Under the pieces are notes generated by a model, which saw only the letters and a list, made by a program, of their open reading frames with translations, was not told the origin of the DNA and did not search any database. A stretch of DNA of 64,000 bases from Chloroflexus islandicus (GTDB taxonomy: Bacteria > Chloroflexota > Chloroflexia > Chloroflexales > Chloroflexaceae), in assembly GCF_001650695.1 (NCBI RefSeq), contig NZ_LWQS01000071.1, forward strand, positions 1-64,000, read 5' to 3'. Below, piece by piece: positions 52,685-61,032 of the stretch; the first letter of the stretch is position 1; every line of letters begins with the position of its first letter. Both the position numbers and the translations under genes were made by a program.

Positions 52685-53125
52685 ATGTCTGCCGAACCTG
52701 TTATTGCGCTGGCCACAACTGATGAAGCAATTGCAGCGTGTTATCCAGCTATGGTTGAACTGCGTCCGCATCTGGTTGCAGCAGCGTTTGTCGATCGCAT
52801 CCGGCAGCAGATGGCGCATGGCTATCAGCTTGCTGCGGTCTGGGTGGATGGCGCAGCCGTTGCGGTGGCCGGGTTTCGGGTAAGCGAAAATCTGGCGTGG
52901 GGTCGCTTTCTGTATGTTGATGATCTGGTGACTCGGGCCGATCGGCGTTCGCATGGCTATGGCGCGAGGTTGCTGGCGTGGCTCAAGGAGTATGCTGCCG
53001 CTACTGGGTGCGCTCAACTCCACCTCGATTCGGGTACGTGGCGCAAAGACGCACACCGGTTTTACGAGCGCGAGGGGATGCGGCTGAGCAGCTTCCATTT
53101 CGTCTGCGATGTGACCACCGCTTGA
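52685..53125 (+). CDS. GNAT-family N-acetyltransferase
   Basis: 146 residues, AAGGTG ahead of the start. Acetyl-CoA binding region VDDLVTRADRRSHGYGARLLAWLKE (RxxGxG-type loop as RSHGYG) and the C-terminal strand-helix LHLDSGTWRKDAHRFYEREGM. Substrate unknown; small-molecule or protein amines are typical. Single gene downstream of the PurD-like terminator. Confidence 0.85.
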   Translation: MSAEPVIALATTDEAIAACYPAMVELRPHLVAAAFVDRIRQQMAHGYQLAAVWVDGAAVAVAGFRVSENLAWGRFLYVDDLVTRADRRSHGYGARLLAWLKEYAAATGCAQLHLDSGTWRKDAHRFYEREGMRLSSFHFVCDVTTA

Positions 53126-53143
53126 CGTAGTAGCGGGGACGTT

Positions 53144-53160
53144 ACGAAGTTTGTCACTTC
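53144..53160 (+). terminator. small hairpin after the GNAT gene
   Basis: CGAAGT at about 53144-53149 and ACTTCG at 53155-53160, loop TTGTC. Weak, no T-run. Confidence 0.35.
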
Positions 53161-53175
53161 GCAACTATTTCACCA

Positions 53176-53204
53176 TTGACTTCCATGACGCAGCGTGTTA
53201 TACT
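53176..53204 (+). promoter_or_regulatory. phasin promoter P1
   Basis: TTGACT (53176-53181), 17-base spacer, TATACT (53199-53204). The spacer and -10 contain the motif CGCAGCGTGTTATA (53189-53202) shared with the phaR promoter. Confidence 0.72.
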
Positions 53205-53215
53205 CAGAGTTGTAA

Positions 53216-53262
53216 CGCACCGCGTTATATGACTACCGAAACCCGGCAGGCTGTGCTATGAT
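53216..53262 (+). promoter_or_regulatory. second motif copy and possible promoter P2 of phasin
   Basis: CGCACCGCGTTATA (53216-53229) matches the shared motif at 12 of 14 bases. An extended -10 TGCTATGAT (TATGAT at 53257-53262) lies downstream, 46 bases before the phasin ATG, without a clear -35. Confidence 0.5.
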
Positions 53263-53308
53263 ACAGACAGCTTGAATTCCGGTTACTACCATAGAGCAGG
53301 AGGCTGCT

Positions 53309-53788
53309 ATGACAACGGTCGAAGAGATTGAGGTCAATGTCCGCCAGATCGACGAGACGCCGCCGCCGGTTAATCCGAGCGTGCAGATCTTTGAAGTGGT
53401 GCGCAAGCTGATGCTGGCTGGCATTGGCGCGTTTGCGCTCAGCCGCGAAGAGGCCGAGGCGTTCCTCAACCGGCTGGTCGAGCGGGGTGAACTGGCGCAG
53501 AAAGATGCGCAGAAGTTGTTTGAGGAGGCTGCCGAGCGCTTCCGCAAGACGGCGATGCCGCAGACCGATCAGGTGCAGGCTAACCTCAACAATCTGACGG
53601 CGCAGGTTGAGACCAGCTTCGAGCAGTTCCTCAACCGGCTCAACATTCCCTCCAAGCGCGACATTGACGAGCTGAGCGCCAAGATTGCCCAACTGGCGGC
53701 CCGCGTCGAAGAGCTGCGCCGCGCGCAAGAGGCGCCGGCTCGCAGCCGCACCCGCAGCGAGGCGAAGGAAGAGCACAGCGAGAAGTAG
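53309..53788 (+). CDS. phasin-family PHA granule protein
   Basis: 159 residues, strong AGGAGG ribosome binding site. Residues ~25-115 match the PhaF/PhaI-type phasin pattern (FEVVRKLMLAGIGAFALSREEAEAFLNRLVERGELAQKDAQKLF), with a long coiled coil (~90-145: LNNLTAQVETSFEQFLNRLNI...LSAKIAQLAARVEELRRA) and a charged tail. Coats polyester granules and controls their size. Followed by a strong terminator and then phaR; expressed from its own promoter. Confidence 0.9.
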   Translation: MTTVEEIEVNVRQIDETPPPVNPSVQIFEVVRKLMLAGIGAFALSREEAEAFLNRLVERGELAQKDAQKLFEEAAERFRKTAMPQTDQVQANLNNLTAQVETSFEQFLNRLNIPSKRDIDELSAKIAQLAARVEELRRAQEAPARSRTRSEAKEEHSEK

Positions 53789-53807
53789 TTAGCTCCGAGT
53801 TGCCGGA

Positions 53808-53846
53808 CGCCGGCACTGTGGCGCTGGCCACAGTTGCCGGCGTTTT
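53808..53846 (+). terminator. terminator of the phasin gene
   Basis: CGCCGGC (53808-53814) pairs with 53836-53842, CTGTGGC (53816-53822) with 53827-53833; loop GCTG; followed by TTTT. Confidence 0.85.
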
Positions 53847-53848
53847 GG

Positions 53849-53866
53849 CGCAGCGTGTTATAATTG
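53849..53866 (+). promoter_or_regulatory. phaR promoter with the shared motif
   Basis: CGCAGCGTGTTATA (53849-53862), identical to the phasin copy over 14 bases, running into the -10 TATAAT (53859-53864). The nearest -35-like hexamer is TTGCCG at 53834-53839, at a long 19-base spacing. Confidence 0.55.
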
Positions 53867-53947
53867 CCGCTGAGACTACTGAGGCAACGCCGGGATTGCT
53901 AAGGCATTGCGTTTACTGGCACGACCCGGCGCAAGGCGGCACCTACC

Positions 53948-54475
53948 ATGCATGTCATTAAAAAATACGCCAACCGGAAACTGTACCACACCAACCAGAA
54001 GCGCTATATCACCCTCGATGGCATTGCCAAGCTGGTGCAAGAGGGCGAGACGGTACAGGTACTCGACAATGAGACCGGTGACGACATCACGGCGAATATT
54101 TTGGCGCAGGTCGTATTACAGGCCCGTGGGCGCGGTTCGCCGTTGCCAACCAACTTGCTCACCGGTCTGATTCAGGTTGGTGGCGATACCCTCACGACGT
54201 TGCGGCGCACACTCTTCAGTTCGCTCGGTGGTGATGAACTGATCGAAGCTGAAATTGGCCGGCGGATCGACGTGCTGGTTGACGAGGGCGAACTTTCGCC
54301 CGAAGAGGCTGATCGCTGGCGCAAGCTGCTGTTGCGGCAAGAGTTTGCCCGTGATGCGCAGAATCAATTGGCCGATCGCATCGCTGATGTGCCGACACGC
54401 AACGATGTCGAACGGCTTCATGCCCAGATCGATGCGCTCGCCAGCATGGTCGAGCAATTGTTACGCCGGCGTTGA
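53948..54475 (+). CDS. phaR: polyhydroxyalkanoate synthesis regulator PhaR
   Basis: 175 residues. The N-terminal PHB/PHA accumulation regulator DNA-binding domain is clear (VIKKYANRKLYHTNQKRYITLDGIAKLVQEGE), followed by VLDNETGDDIT and TANILAQVVLQ. The C-terminal half is helical with a coiled coil (~145-172). In other bacteria PhaR binds both PHA granules and the promoters of phasin and phaR, releasing them when granules form. The same regulation is likely here because both genes carry the same 14-bp promoter motif. Confidence 0.92.
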   Translation: MHVIKKYANRKLYHTNQKRYITLDGIAKLVQEGETVQVLDNETGDDITANILAQVVLQARGRGSPLPTNLLTGLIQVGGDTLTTLRRTLFSSLGGDELIEAEIGRRIDVLVDEGELSPEEADRWRKLLLRQEFARDAQNQLADRIADVPTRNDVERLHAQIDALASMVEQLLRRR

Positions 54476-54508
54476 AGGTGATCGCATATCGTTGCAGAGA
54501 GGCAGGCT

Positions 54509-55726
54509 ATGCAGCGCAGCACAACCGCTTTGGTCCTCGCCGGCGGCGGCGTGGCCGGCGCCGCTTATGAGATCGGCGCCCTCTGCGCCATCGATCAGGT
54601 GCTCGAACATCTCTCGGTCAATGAATTTGATATCTATGTCGGCACCAGCGCCGGCGCGTTGATCAATGCCTGTCTCGCCAACAATATGTCGCCGCGCACG
54701 TTAATTAGCGTGCTCGAAAGTTCATTGCTCGGCATCGATCAGCTCGAACCGCACCACCTCTACCAGTTCAATCTGGCCGATCTGTTGCGCCGCGCTTCTC
54801 ACCTGCCCGGCGCGTTGGTTCGAGCTGTCCAACGCTGGTTGCGTGAAGGCAGCGAGGCGTCGCTCCTCGATCTGATCGAAACCTTGGCGGTTGGCTTGCC
54901 GACCGGTCTCTATGACTCACAGGCGCTTGAACGCTACCTGCGGGTGGCGCTCGAACAACCCGGTCGCTCAAATCGCTTTACCGATCTTGACCGCGAGCTC
55001 ATGATTGTTGCGACCGATCTCGATACCGGTGAACGCGCCGTCTTCGGGTTACCGCCGCTTGAACACGTGCCGATTTCACTCGCCGTCTGTGCGTCGGCGG
55101 CGATCCCCATTTTCTACCGCCCGGTGCGGATCGGCGATCGCGATTATATCGATGGCGGGTTGCGCGGTACCGCGAGCCTCGATGTCGCCATCGAGCGTGG
55201 CGCCGAGCTGATCGTGTGCATCAATCCGATGGTGCCGTTCGATAACCGCCGCCATCCGCCCGGCGCCGGCATCAGCGATCAGGGTATTCAGCGGATCGGC
55301 AATCAAGTGTTTCGTACCTTTATCCACGCCGGTTTGCATTACCACATCAAACAAGTGCGTCGCCGCCATCCTGAAGTTGACATCATTCTGATCGAACCTT
55401 CGCGCCATGATCGGACGATGTTCGCCGAAAATACGATGCGTTTCCGCACCCGGATGACGATCGCGCGCCACGGCTTCGAGAGCGTGGCCCGCCATCTCTG
55501 CGAACATTATCCGTATTACCGGGCGATGCTGGCCCGGCATGGCATTGCGATCAGCGATGAGCGAATCCGGCAAGATTTGCGCAACTTACAGATGGCCGGC
55601 GATGACCCGCATCTTGTGCGCGCAGCGTTGGTGACTGGCGGCTCACTCCACACCGCTCCAGAAGGGCTGGCCTCAACGCTGGCGGAATTGGATCGTTTGC
55701 TGTCGCGGCTTGAGGTTGCCCGTTGA
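54509..55726 (+). CDS. patatin-like phospholipase/esterase
   Basis: 405 residues, GAGAGG ahead of the start. Oxyanion motif GGGVAGAAYEIGAL, nucleophile S47 in GTSAG, catalytic Asp215 in DGGLRG. No signal peptide or membrane segment, so cytosolic. A Ser-Asp dyad hydrolase of acyl esters. Position 33 bases after phaR raises the possibility that it acts on PHA granules (surface lipid or polymer), but this rests on context only. The glycosyltransferase gene begins one base after its stop codon. Confidence 0.88.
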   Translation: MQRSTTALVLAGGGVAGAAYEIGALCAIDQVLEHLSVNEFDIYVGTSAGALINACLANNMSPRTLISVLESSLLGIDQLEPHHLYQFNLADLLRRASHLPGALVRAVQRWLREGSEASLLDLIETLAVGLPTGLYDSQALERYLRVALEQPGRSNRFTDLDRELMIVATDLDTGERAVFGLPPLEHVPISLAVCASAAIPIFYRPVRIGDRDYIDGGLRGTASLDVAIERGAELIVCINPMVPFDNRRHPPGAGISDQGIQRIGNQVFRTFIHAGLHYHIKQVRRRHPEVDIILIEPSRHDRTMFAENTMRFRTRMTIARHGFESVARHLCEHYPYYRAMLARHGIAISDERIRQDLRNLQMAGDDPHLVRAALVTGGSLHTAPEGLASTLAELDRLLSRLEVAR

Positions 55727-55727
55727 G

Positions 55728-56936
55728 ATGATCGTCTATATCGCCTATCCCACCAGCTTGAATTTGCAGTCGGCCAATGCGCTGCAAACCTATACCTCGC
55801 TGCGCGAATTGCGCGCGCGCCGGCCTGACACCCTTGCCCTGATTCCGCGTTGGGGGATGGAGCCAAGCCGGTTTTATGACGTTGGCGCGGTGCATTTGCC
55901 CCGCCCGGCGATTGGTAAGCTCTCACGCCTGTACAAGAGCACGCTGCTCTATTACATGGAACATTCGGTCTTCGCCGCCATGACCGCGGCGATGGTGGCT
56001 CCCCGCCGGCAGACCGTCGAGGCGGTCTATATCCGCCAGCCGATTATTGCCGCGTGGTGGGCCGGCGTTTTTGGGCCCCGGCTTGGCCTGCCCGTGATCT
56101 ACGAGGCGCATGACCTTGAGTCACGCAACCCGTCACGTGCCAAAGAACGTTGGGCGCGCGGGTTGCTCGATTTGATCGACCGGACGGCGATCGGTCGGGT
56201 GACGGCGGTTGCATCACTCACCGAGGATTTTCGCCGGCTGTTGGCGCACATTGGCTGGCGCGATCCGGCTGATGTAGCGGTCATTCCCGATGCCTACGAC
56301 GAGCAGATCTTTGCGCCGCAAGATCGCGCTGCGTGCCGCGCCGAACTTGGCTTGCCGTCCGCGGCGCCGATCGTCGCCTATGCCGGCATGACCTTTGCCC
56401 ACCGCTGGCTCGATGGCTTGCTCAGCGCCATCCGTGCTCTGCGCGTGACCCAGCCAGATTTGATCGGTCTGATTCTCGGCGGACGACCCGGCGAGCGGGC
56501 GGCACTGGCGGCCCATGCGATCAGTGAAGGGTTGCGGGTCGCTGAAACCACGGCTACACCAGCCGATCTCTACCTGCTGCCGCCACGCCCGCAAACCGCG
56601 GTGGTGCGTTGCCTCGGTGCGGCTGATGCGCTGGTGATTCCCGATACCGTCACCGATGTGACTGCTTCGCCGCTCAAGTTGTTTGAGTATATGGCGTTGG
56701 GCATCCCGGTCGTGCTGCCGTCCATTCCAGCCTTGCACGAGATCTTGCCGCCGCATCTGGCCTACAGCTTCACCCGGCGCGATCTGGCCGGTTTACAAGC
56801 GGCGCTGAGCGCAGCGCTGGCCGAGCGTGACCCTTCGCTTGCAGCGGCGCGGCAGGCCTTGGCGGCTGAACACACCTATGGCCGGCGGGCCGAACGGATT
56901 ATTGCCTTGGTGGAACGGGTGAAGAATAAAAGGTAG
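55728..56936 (+). CDS. GT4-type glycosyltransferase
   Basis: 402 residues from the ATG at 55728. GT-B fold. The N-terminal domain has YEAHDLESR; the C-terminal domain has VAYAGMTFAHRWLDGLLSAI, ILGGRPGE and the donor-binding SPLKLFEYMALGIPVVLPSIPALHEI. Transfers a sugar from a nucleotide donor to an unknown acceptor, possibly an envelope glycan or glycolipid. The frame extends six codons upstream into the patatin gene; either way the two genes abut, so translation is probably coupled. Confidence 0.9.
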   Translation: MIVYIAYPTSLNLQSANALQTYTSLRELRARRPDTLALIPRWGMEPSRFYDVGAVHLPRPAIGKLSRLYKSTLLYYMEHSVFAAMTAAMVAPRRQTVEAVYIRQPIIAAWWAGVFGPRLGLPVIYEAHDLESRNPSRAKERWARGLLDLIDRTAIGRVTAVASLTEDFRRLLAHIGWRDPADVAVIPDAYDEQIFAPQDRAACRAELGLPSAAPIVAYAGMTFAHRWLDGLLSAIRALRVTQPDLIGLILGGRPGERAALAAHAISEGLRVAETTATPADLYLLPPRPQTAVVRCLGAADALVIPDTVTDVTASPLKLFEYMALGIPVVLPSIPALHEILPPHLAYSFTRRDLAGLQAALSAALAERDPSLAAARQALAAEHTYGRRAERIIALVERVKNKR

Positions 56937-56963
56937 TGGTACAGCAACGCTGTGCCTCTGCCT

Positions 56964-58826
56964 CTATTTGGTTGGCGCCTGCCAGAGGCAGATACGGCCA
57001 TCATGAGCGCCGGTCGCCAGCAATTGGCCGTCGGGGCTAAAGCTCAGGCAGCTCACACCGGCGCTGTGTTCGAGCACGAGCGGTAACGGTTGCGCCTGTT
57101 CCATGTGCCAAAAGCGGGCGCTACGATCTTCGCTGACCGAAGCCAAGATCGGGGATCGCGGGCTGAAGGCAAGCCCACGCACCGGCGCCGTGTGCCCTTG
57201 CAGGGTGTCGAGCGGATGATAATCTTTGAGTCGCCACAGCCGGATAGTAGTGCCGCTGCTAGCGGCGATAATCGTGCTGGCCGGATTAAACGCGACACTG
57301 TAAATAAACGTATTAAAGCCGTTAATCGGTTCGAGTGCTCGTTGATCGGCGACCTGCCAGAGGTAGATCGCGCCGTCATAGCAGCCAGCCGCTAAGAGCG
57401 AGCCATCAGGCGAAAAGCTCAATGAATGTACGAAGGGGCTGGTAAACAAACCAATTGGCGTGATTTTCTGTTGCCGTAGTTCGTACAGTGTGATCGCACT
57501 CCCCCACCCGCCAGTAGCAAGATACCGGCCATCAGGGCTAAACGCGATGCTCTCGATTGGGCAACCGGGGTGTTGGATGGTTTGTAATAGTTGCCAATCG
57601 TCCGTGCGCCAGATCCGCACCGTCTCGTCATCGCTGCCGGTTACAGCCAGCTTGCCATCAGGACTCCACGCGACGGTGCGGACGGTGCTCTCGTGGCCAC
57701 GCAGGCTGGTAACTTGTTCACCGGTGCTGGCCTCCCATACTCCAACCGTATAATCGTCATAGCCAGCCAACAACCGTTTGCCATCTGGCGAAAAGGCGAT
57801 ACTCCGCACTTGGCTGCCAGTGATCAAGCGACGTAACATCGTGCCAACCGGTGTCGTCAATTGGGCAGGGCTCGGCTCCTCCGGTGACGGTTGGGAGGGC
57901 GTCTCAGTAGGCTCAGGGACTGGTGGCGCTACTGGTTGGGGTATGGGCCGTAAAACTGCCGGCGCAGCAGCGGCTGGCTTGCCACGCAGCCGGTGAAGCG
58001 CCTCGCGCATCTCGCGGGCCGATTGCGGTCGCTGATCGATCAGGGTTGCCATGCCCTGCTCGATCAACTGGGCCAACCCTTCCGGTACATGCGGCGCCAA
58101 GCTGCGGATCGGACGCAACGGATCAGGTTGGCCATTGACCAGCCGGGCCATGCGGGTCATCGCATCAGGTGGCAGCACACCGGTCAGCAGATGATACAGG
58201 GTGGCCGAGAGCGAATAAATATCGCTGCGCGGATCCGGTTCGCCATCGCGCATCTGCTCGTAGGGCGCATACGGCGGGGTAAAACCGTAGACCTTGCGCG
58301 TGCCCGACCCGTCAATCCCGGCTGAGACCGTCATCCCGCCGCGGGCCAGCCCAAAATCGAGCAAGATGATATCGTGGCTCGGTGTTAGTTTAAGGTTCTT
58401 GGGCTTAATATCGCGATGAATGACCGGAACTGGCCGTGTGTGCAGATAATTCAACACATCGAGGAGTTGATCCATCCATTTAATCACCATGGGCAAGACC
58501 TGTGGTGAAGCGAACCGGCGGCCAAGGCGCGCCAATTGATTGCCGAGATCTTCGCCGTGGATGAATTCCATGACCAAAAACTGGCCTTGTGGATCGATGA
58601 AGTGATCGATTACTCGCGGCAAAGCCTGATGCCTAAGCCGGGCCAGTATTTGCGCTTCGCGCTCGAACGCTTGCCGGTATGCCTCATCGTTAAACAGGGT
58701 CTGTTTCAGGGCCACGTCAATGCGTAGCCGCAGATCGCGCGCCTGATAGACGGCGCCCATCCCGCCTTTGGCGATCTGGGTGATGACCCGATACCGGCCT
58801 TGCAAGACTGTTTCCGGCGCAAGCAT
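56964..58826 (-). CDS. Ser/Thr protein kinase with C-terminal WD40 propeller
   Basis: 620 residues from the ATG at 58826 (GGAG eight bases ahead). The Hanks-type kinase domain ~10-275 has a Gly-rich loop (AKGGMGAVY), K41, HRD at 137-139, DFG at 157-159 and an APE-like YAPYEQM. A Pro/Glu linker (~290-335) leads to seven WD40 units (~337-618), most with FSPDG...LWxx endings, enough for one closed propeller. No transmembrane helix, so the kinase is soluble and the propeller probably recruits substrates. It converges on the glycosyltransferase gene with 27 bases between stops. Confidence 0.94.
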   Translation of the reverse strand: MLAPETVLQGRYRVITQIAKGGMGAVYQARDLRLRIDVALKQTLFNDEAYRQAFEREAQILARLRHQALPRVIDHFIDPQGQFLVMEFIHGEDLGNQLARLGRRFASPQVLPMVIKWMDQLLDVLNYLHTRPVPVIHRDIKPKNLKLTPSHDIILLDFGLARGGMTVSAGIDGSGTRKVYGFTPPYAPYEQMRDGEPDPRSDIYSLSATLYHLLTGVLPPDAMTRMARLVNGQPDPLRPIRSLAPHVPEGLAQLIEQGMATLIDQRPQSAREMREALHRLRGKPAAAAPAVLRPIPQPVAPPVPEPTETPSQPSPEEPSPAQLTTPVGTMLRRLITGSQVRSIAFSPDGKRLLAGYDDYTVGVWEASTGEQVTSLRGHESTVRTVAWSPDGKLAVTGSDDETVRIWRTDDWQLLQTIQHPGCPIESIAFSPDGRYLATGGWGSAITLYELRQQKITPIGLFTSPFVHSLSFSPDGSLLAAGCYDGAIYLWQVADQRALEPINGFNTFIYSVAFNPASTIIAASSGTTIRLWRLKDYHPLDTLQGHTAPVRGLAFSPRSPILASVSEDRSARFWHMEQAQPLPLVLEHSAGVSCLSFSPDGQLLATGAHDGRICLWQAPTK

Positions 58827-58856
58827 GCGCACTACTCCGGGCAGACGCGAACACAC

Positions 58857-59590
58857 TAAACCGTATTATAACAAAATGCTGGCATTGCGGTTGAACCAAG
58901 TGTAGATCGCGTTCTTTCGCGTCTGGCGAAAGCAATCCGCTCAGGCATGGGTTGCGCAGAAGGGGGAGATTGCTTCGGGGCTGCGCCCCCTCGCAATGAC
59001 AAACAGGTACCGCCGCTCCCTCGCAATGACAGAGGAAAGCGGAAGTGAGCCGCTCTGGCATCCTTCCCTCTGAGTCCCTCCCCCTAGCGGGTTCAGGGGC
59101 GGACAGAACATCTGTCCGGTACCCGGCCCTGAAGGGCCGGGCTATGGTTACGAAGCCCGCTGCGCGGGCTGCTGGCCCTCACCCCCGACCCCTCTCCCAC
59201 CTAACGGCTGGAGAGGGTCGCGGAGCGCCGGGCTTTGAAGCATCGCACAGCGATCAATGGGTGTGGTCGAGCACATGTTCTGTCTGTCCCTCAACGCGAG
59301 CACGGGAGCAAGCTGCTCAGGCATCCTTCCCTCTGCCTCCCTCCCCCAGCGGGGGAGGGGCAAGGGGTGGGGGCATCAGCCAGAGGCGGCGCAGCAATCT
59401 CCTGCTTCAGCAAATGTGATCCTCTCAGGTATTCTGCCCGCTAAAGGTGGGAGATTGCTTCGGGGGCTTCGTCCCCTCGCACTGACAAACAGGAGCTTCG
59501 TCCCCTCGCACTGACAGACAGGCGCCGCCGCCCCTCGCAATGACAGACAGGCGCCGCCGCCCCTCGCAATGACAGATGGATGGAAAGGCA
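58857..59590. repeat. gene-free block of dispersed repeats
   Basis: About 730 bp. Contains GATTGCTTCGGGG...CGCAATGAC elements (58969-59002 and onward), a GGACAGA/TCTGTCC hairpin (59101-59117), the CCCGGCCC-TGAA-GGGCCGGG hairpin (59122-59141) followed by 'ACGAAGCCCGCTGCGCGGGC' and 'CTCTCCCACCTAACGG', the CTCCCCCAGCGGGGGAGGGG hairpin near 59341, and a ~29-bp tandem array (about 59464-59579). The same elements in the same order form the block at 16485-16740. No gene seen; long ORFs here are spurious. Confidence 0.85.
59464..59579. repeat. four ~29-bp tandem units with CCCCTCGCA(A/C)TGACA core
   Basis: Units end at about 59493, 59522, 59551 and 59579; the last two are nearly identical (CGCCGCCGCCCCTCGCAATG). 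No spacers, so not a CRISPR array. Confidence 0.85.
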
Positions 59591-60820
59591 TTACACCGAT
59601 AGACCGTAGGCCTCGGCTAGAATTTCGATCGGATGGCGGGTAGCGACGCCGGTTGCGCCGCTGATCTGCCAGCGACAGGTCTCGCTGTCGCAGAGGGCAA
59701 GGTCTTGGCCGCTGGCGCGCACGAAGTCGAACAGGGGTTTGCCGACGTCCATTGCGATCTGATACTTCTCGCGCTTGAGGCCGTAGGTGCCGGCGATGCC
59801 GCAGCATTCGGCCCGGCTCTCGCGCAGGCGCAAGCCGGGTATCAGTCCCAATACATCGAGCACGGGCCGGCCAATCCGGTGCGCGCGCAACTGGCATGGC
59901 GGGTGGTAAGGCAACTCGCGTTCGATCGGGCGGAAATCAGTGCGCAGGCGGCCCTGCTGATGCAGATCGCGCAAGAACTCGAAGATGTCGTAAGTGCCGG
60001 CAGCGACCGCGCGAATGTCGTCGCCGTGCAACCCCAATAGCTCCGGCGCCTCTTCTTTCAGAGTGAGGGTGCAACTGGTGCTGGTACCGACGATCGGGAT
60101 GCCGGCGCGAGCGTAGGGCAAGAGTTGGGCGACGTTGTATTCGTGATGGCTCTGCGCCGCCGGAAAGTCGCCGTTCGAGAGCAATGGCAAGCCGCAGCAG
60201 CGTTGTGGCGGCACGATGACCTCAAACCCGAGGTGTTCGAGCACGGCAATCGCCGCTTTGCCAACGTGCGGTTCGTAGTAGTTGGTGCTGCACCCGTGGA
60301 AGTAGACCACCTGCGGTCGCCGTCCGTTGGTCGCCGGTTTGCGCCGTTTAAACCAACGGCGGAAGGTGTAGGTGCTGGCTTTGGGTAGCGGTGCGTGGCG
60401 GTGGATGCCCATTACCCGTTCGATTATCCAACGTGCCGGCGCAAAATTGAGCGTGAAGTTGACCAGCGGCGCGTGCGGGCCGCTGCTGAGCCGCCCCACC
60501 AATCCCGAACGGGCGATGATCCGGTTGCGCAAGGGCATGCCGCGTTCGGCGACGATTTGGGCGCGGGCACGGGCGTTCAGCTCGGCGATGCGCACGCCGG
60601 TCGGGCAGACCTGATTGCAGACCCGGCAGCCTGAACAGTAATCAACCGAAGCATCAGGCACCGGTTGGGCGGCGTGGCGGAAGCGTTGCGCTTGCGGCCC
60701 GACGTATTTGGGGCCGGGGAAGACATCGGTCACTGCCGCCACCGGGCAGGCTGAGGTGCAGATGTTGCATTTGATGCAGTGATCGAGTGATTGGGTGAGT
60801 GAGAGTTCGATATGATCCAT
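59591..60820 (-). CDS. glpC: anaerobic glycerol-3-phosphate dehydrogenase subunit C
   Basis: 409 residues. Two 4Fe-4S ferredoxin motifs: C15, C18, C21, C25 (CIKCNICTSACP) and C62, C65, C68, C72 (CSGCRVCNQVCP). Two CCG-type cysteine-rich domains follow (RCCGLPLL, ECCGIAGTYG). GlpC anchors the GlpAB catalytic dimer to the membrane and passes electrons to menaquinone. It is the last gene of glpABC on the minus strand, separated from glpB by a 209-base stretch of four 51-bp repeats. Confidence 0.93.
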   Translation of the reverse strand: MDHIELSLTQSLDHCIKCNICTSACPVAAVTDVFPGPKYVGPQAQRFRHAAQPVPDASVDYCSGCRVCNQVCPTGVRIAELNARARAQIVAERGMPLRNRIIARSGLVGRLSSGPHAPLVNFTLNFAPARWIIERVMGIHRHAPLPKASTYTFRRWFKRRKPATNGRRPQVVYFHGCSTNYYEPHVGKAAIAVLEHLGFEVIVPPQRCCGLPLLSNGDFPAAQSHHEYNVAQLLPYARAGIPIVGTSTSCTLTLKEEAPELLGLHGDDIRAVAAGTYDIFEFLRDLHQQGRLRTDFRPIERELPYHPPCQLRAHRIGRPVLDVLGLIPGLRLRESRAECCGIAGTYGLKREKYQIAMDVGKPLFDFVRASGQDLALCDSETCRWQISGATGVATRHPIEILAEAYGLSV

Positions 60821-60828
60821 AGTGGTGA

Positions 60829-61032
60829 TTCCTCTGCGAGCGCATGATAGAGACGCACGGCCGTGCGTCTGTACAGGGTTTCCTCTGCGAGCGCATCATG
60901 GAGCCGCACGGCCGTGCGTTTGTACAGGGTTTCCTCTGCGAGCGCATCATGGAGCCGCACGGCCGTGCGGCTGTATAGGGTTTCCTCTGCGAGCGCATCA
61001 TGGAGCCGCACGGCCGTGCGGCTGTACGTTCA
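60829..61032. repeat. four 51-bp tandem repeats with a palindromic core
   Basis: Units start at 60829, 60880, 60931 and 60982, each TTCCTCTGCGAGCGCAT(C/G)AT...GCACGGCCGTGCG...TGTA. The core GCACGGCCGTGC is a perfect palindrome extended by flanking bases to a ~9-bp stem. Units 2-4 are nearly identical; unit 1 is more diverged. They fill the glpB-glpC gap and touch the glpB stop. No spacers, so not CRISPR. A chain of four hairpins in the mRNA is expected. Confidence 0.93.

Noticed and set aside
60829-61032. CRISPR array
   Set aside because: Units are directly adjacent with no unique spacers, and no cas genes are nearby.
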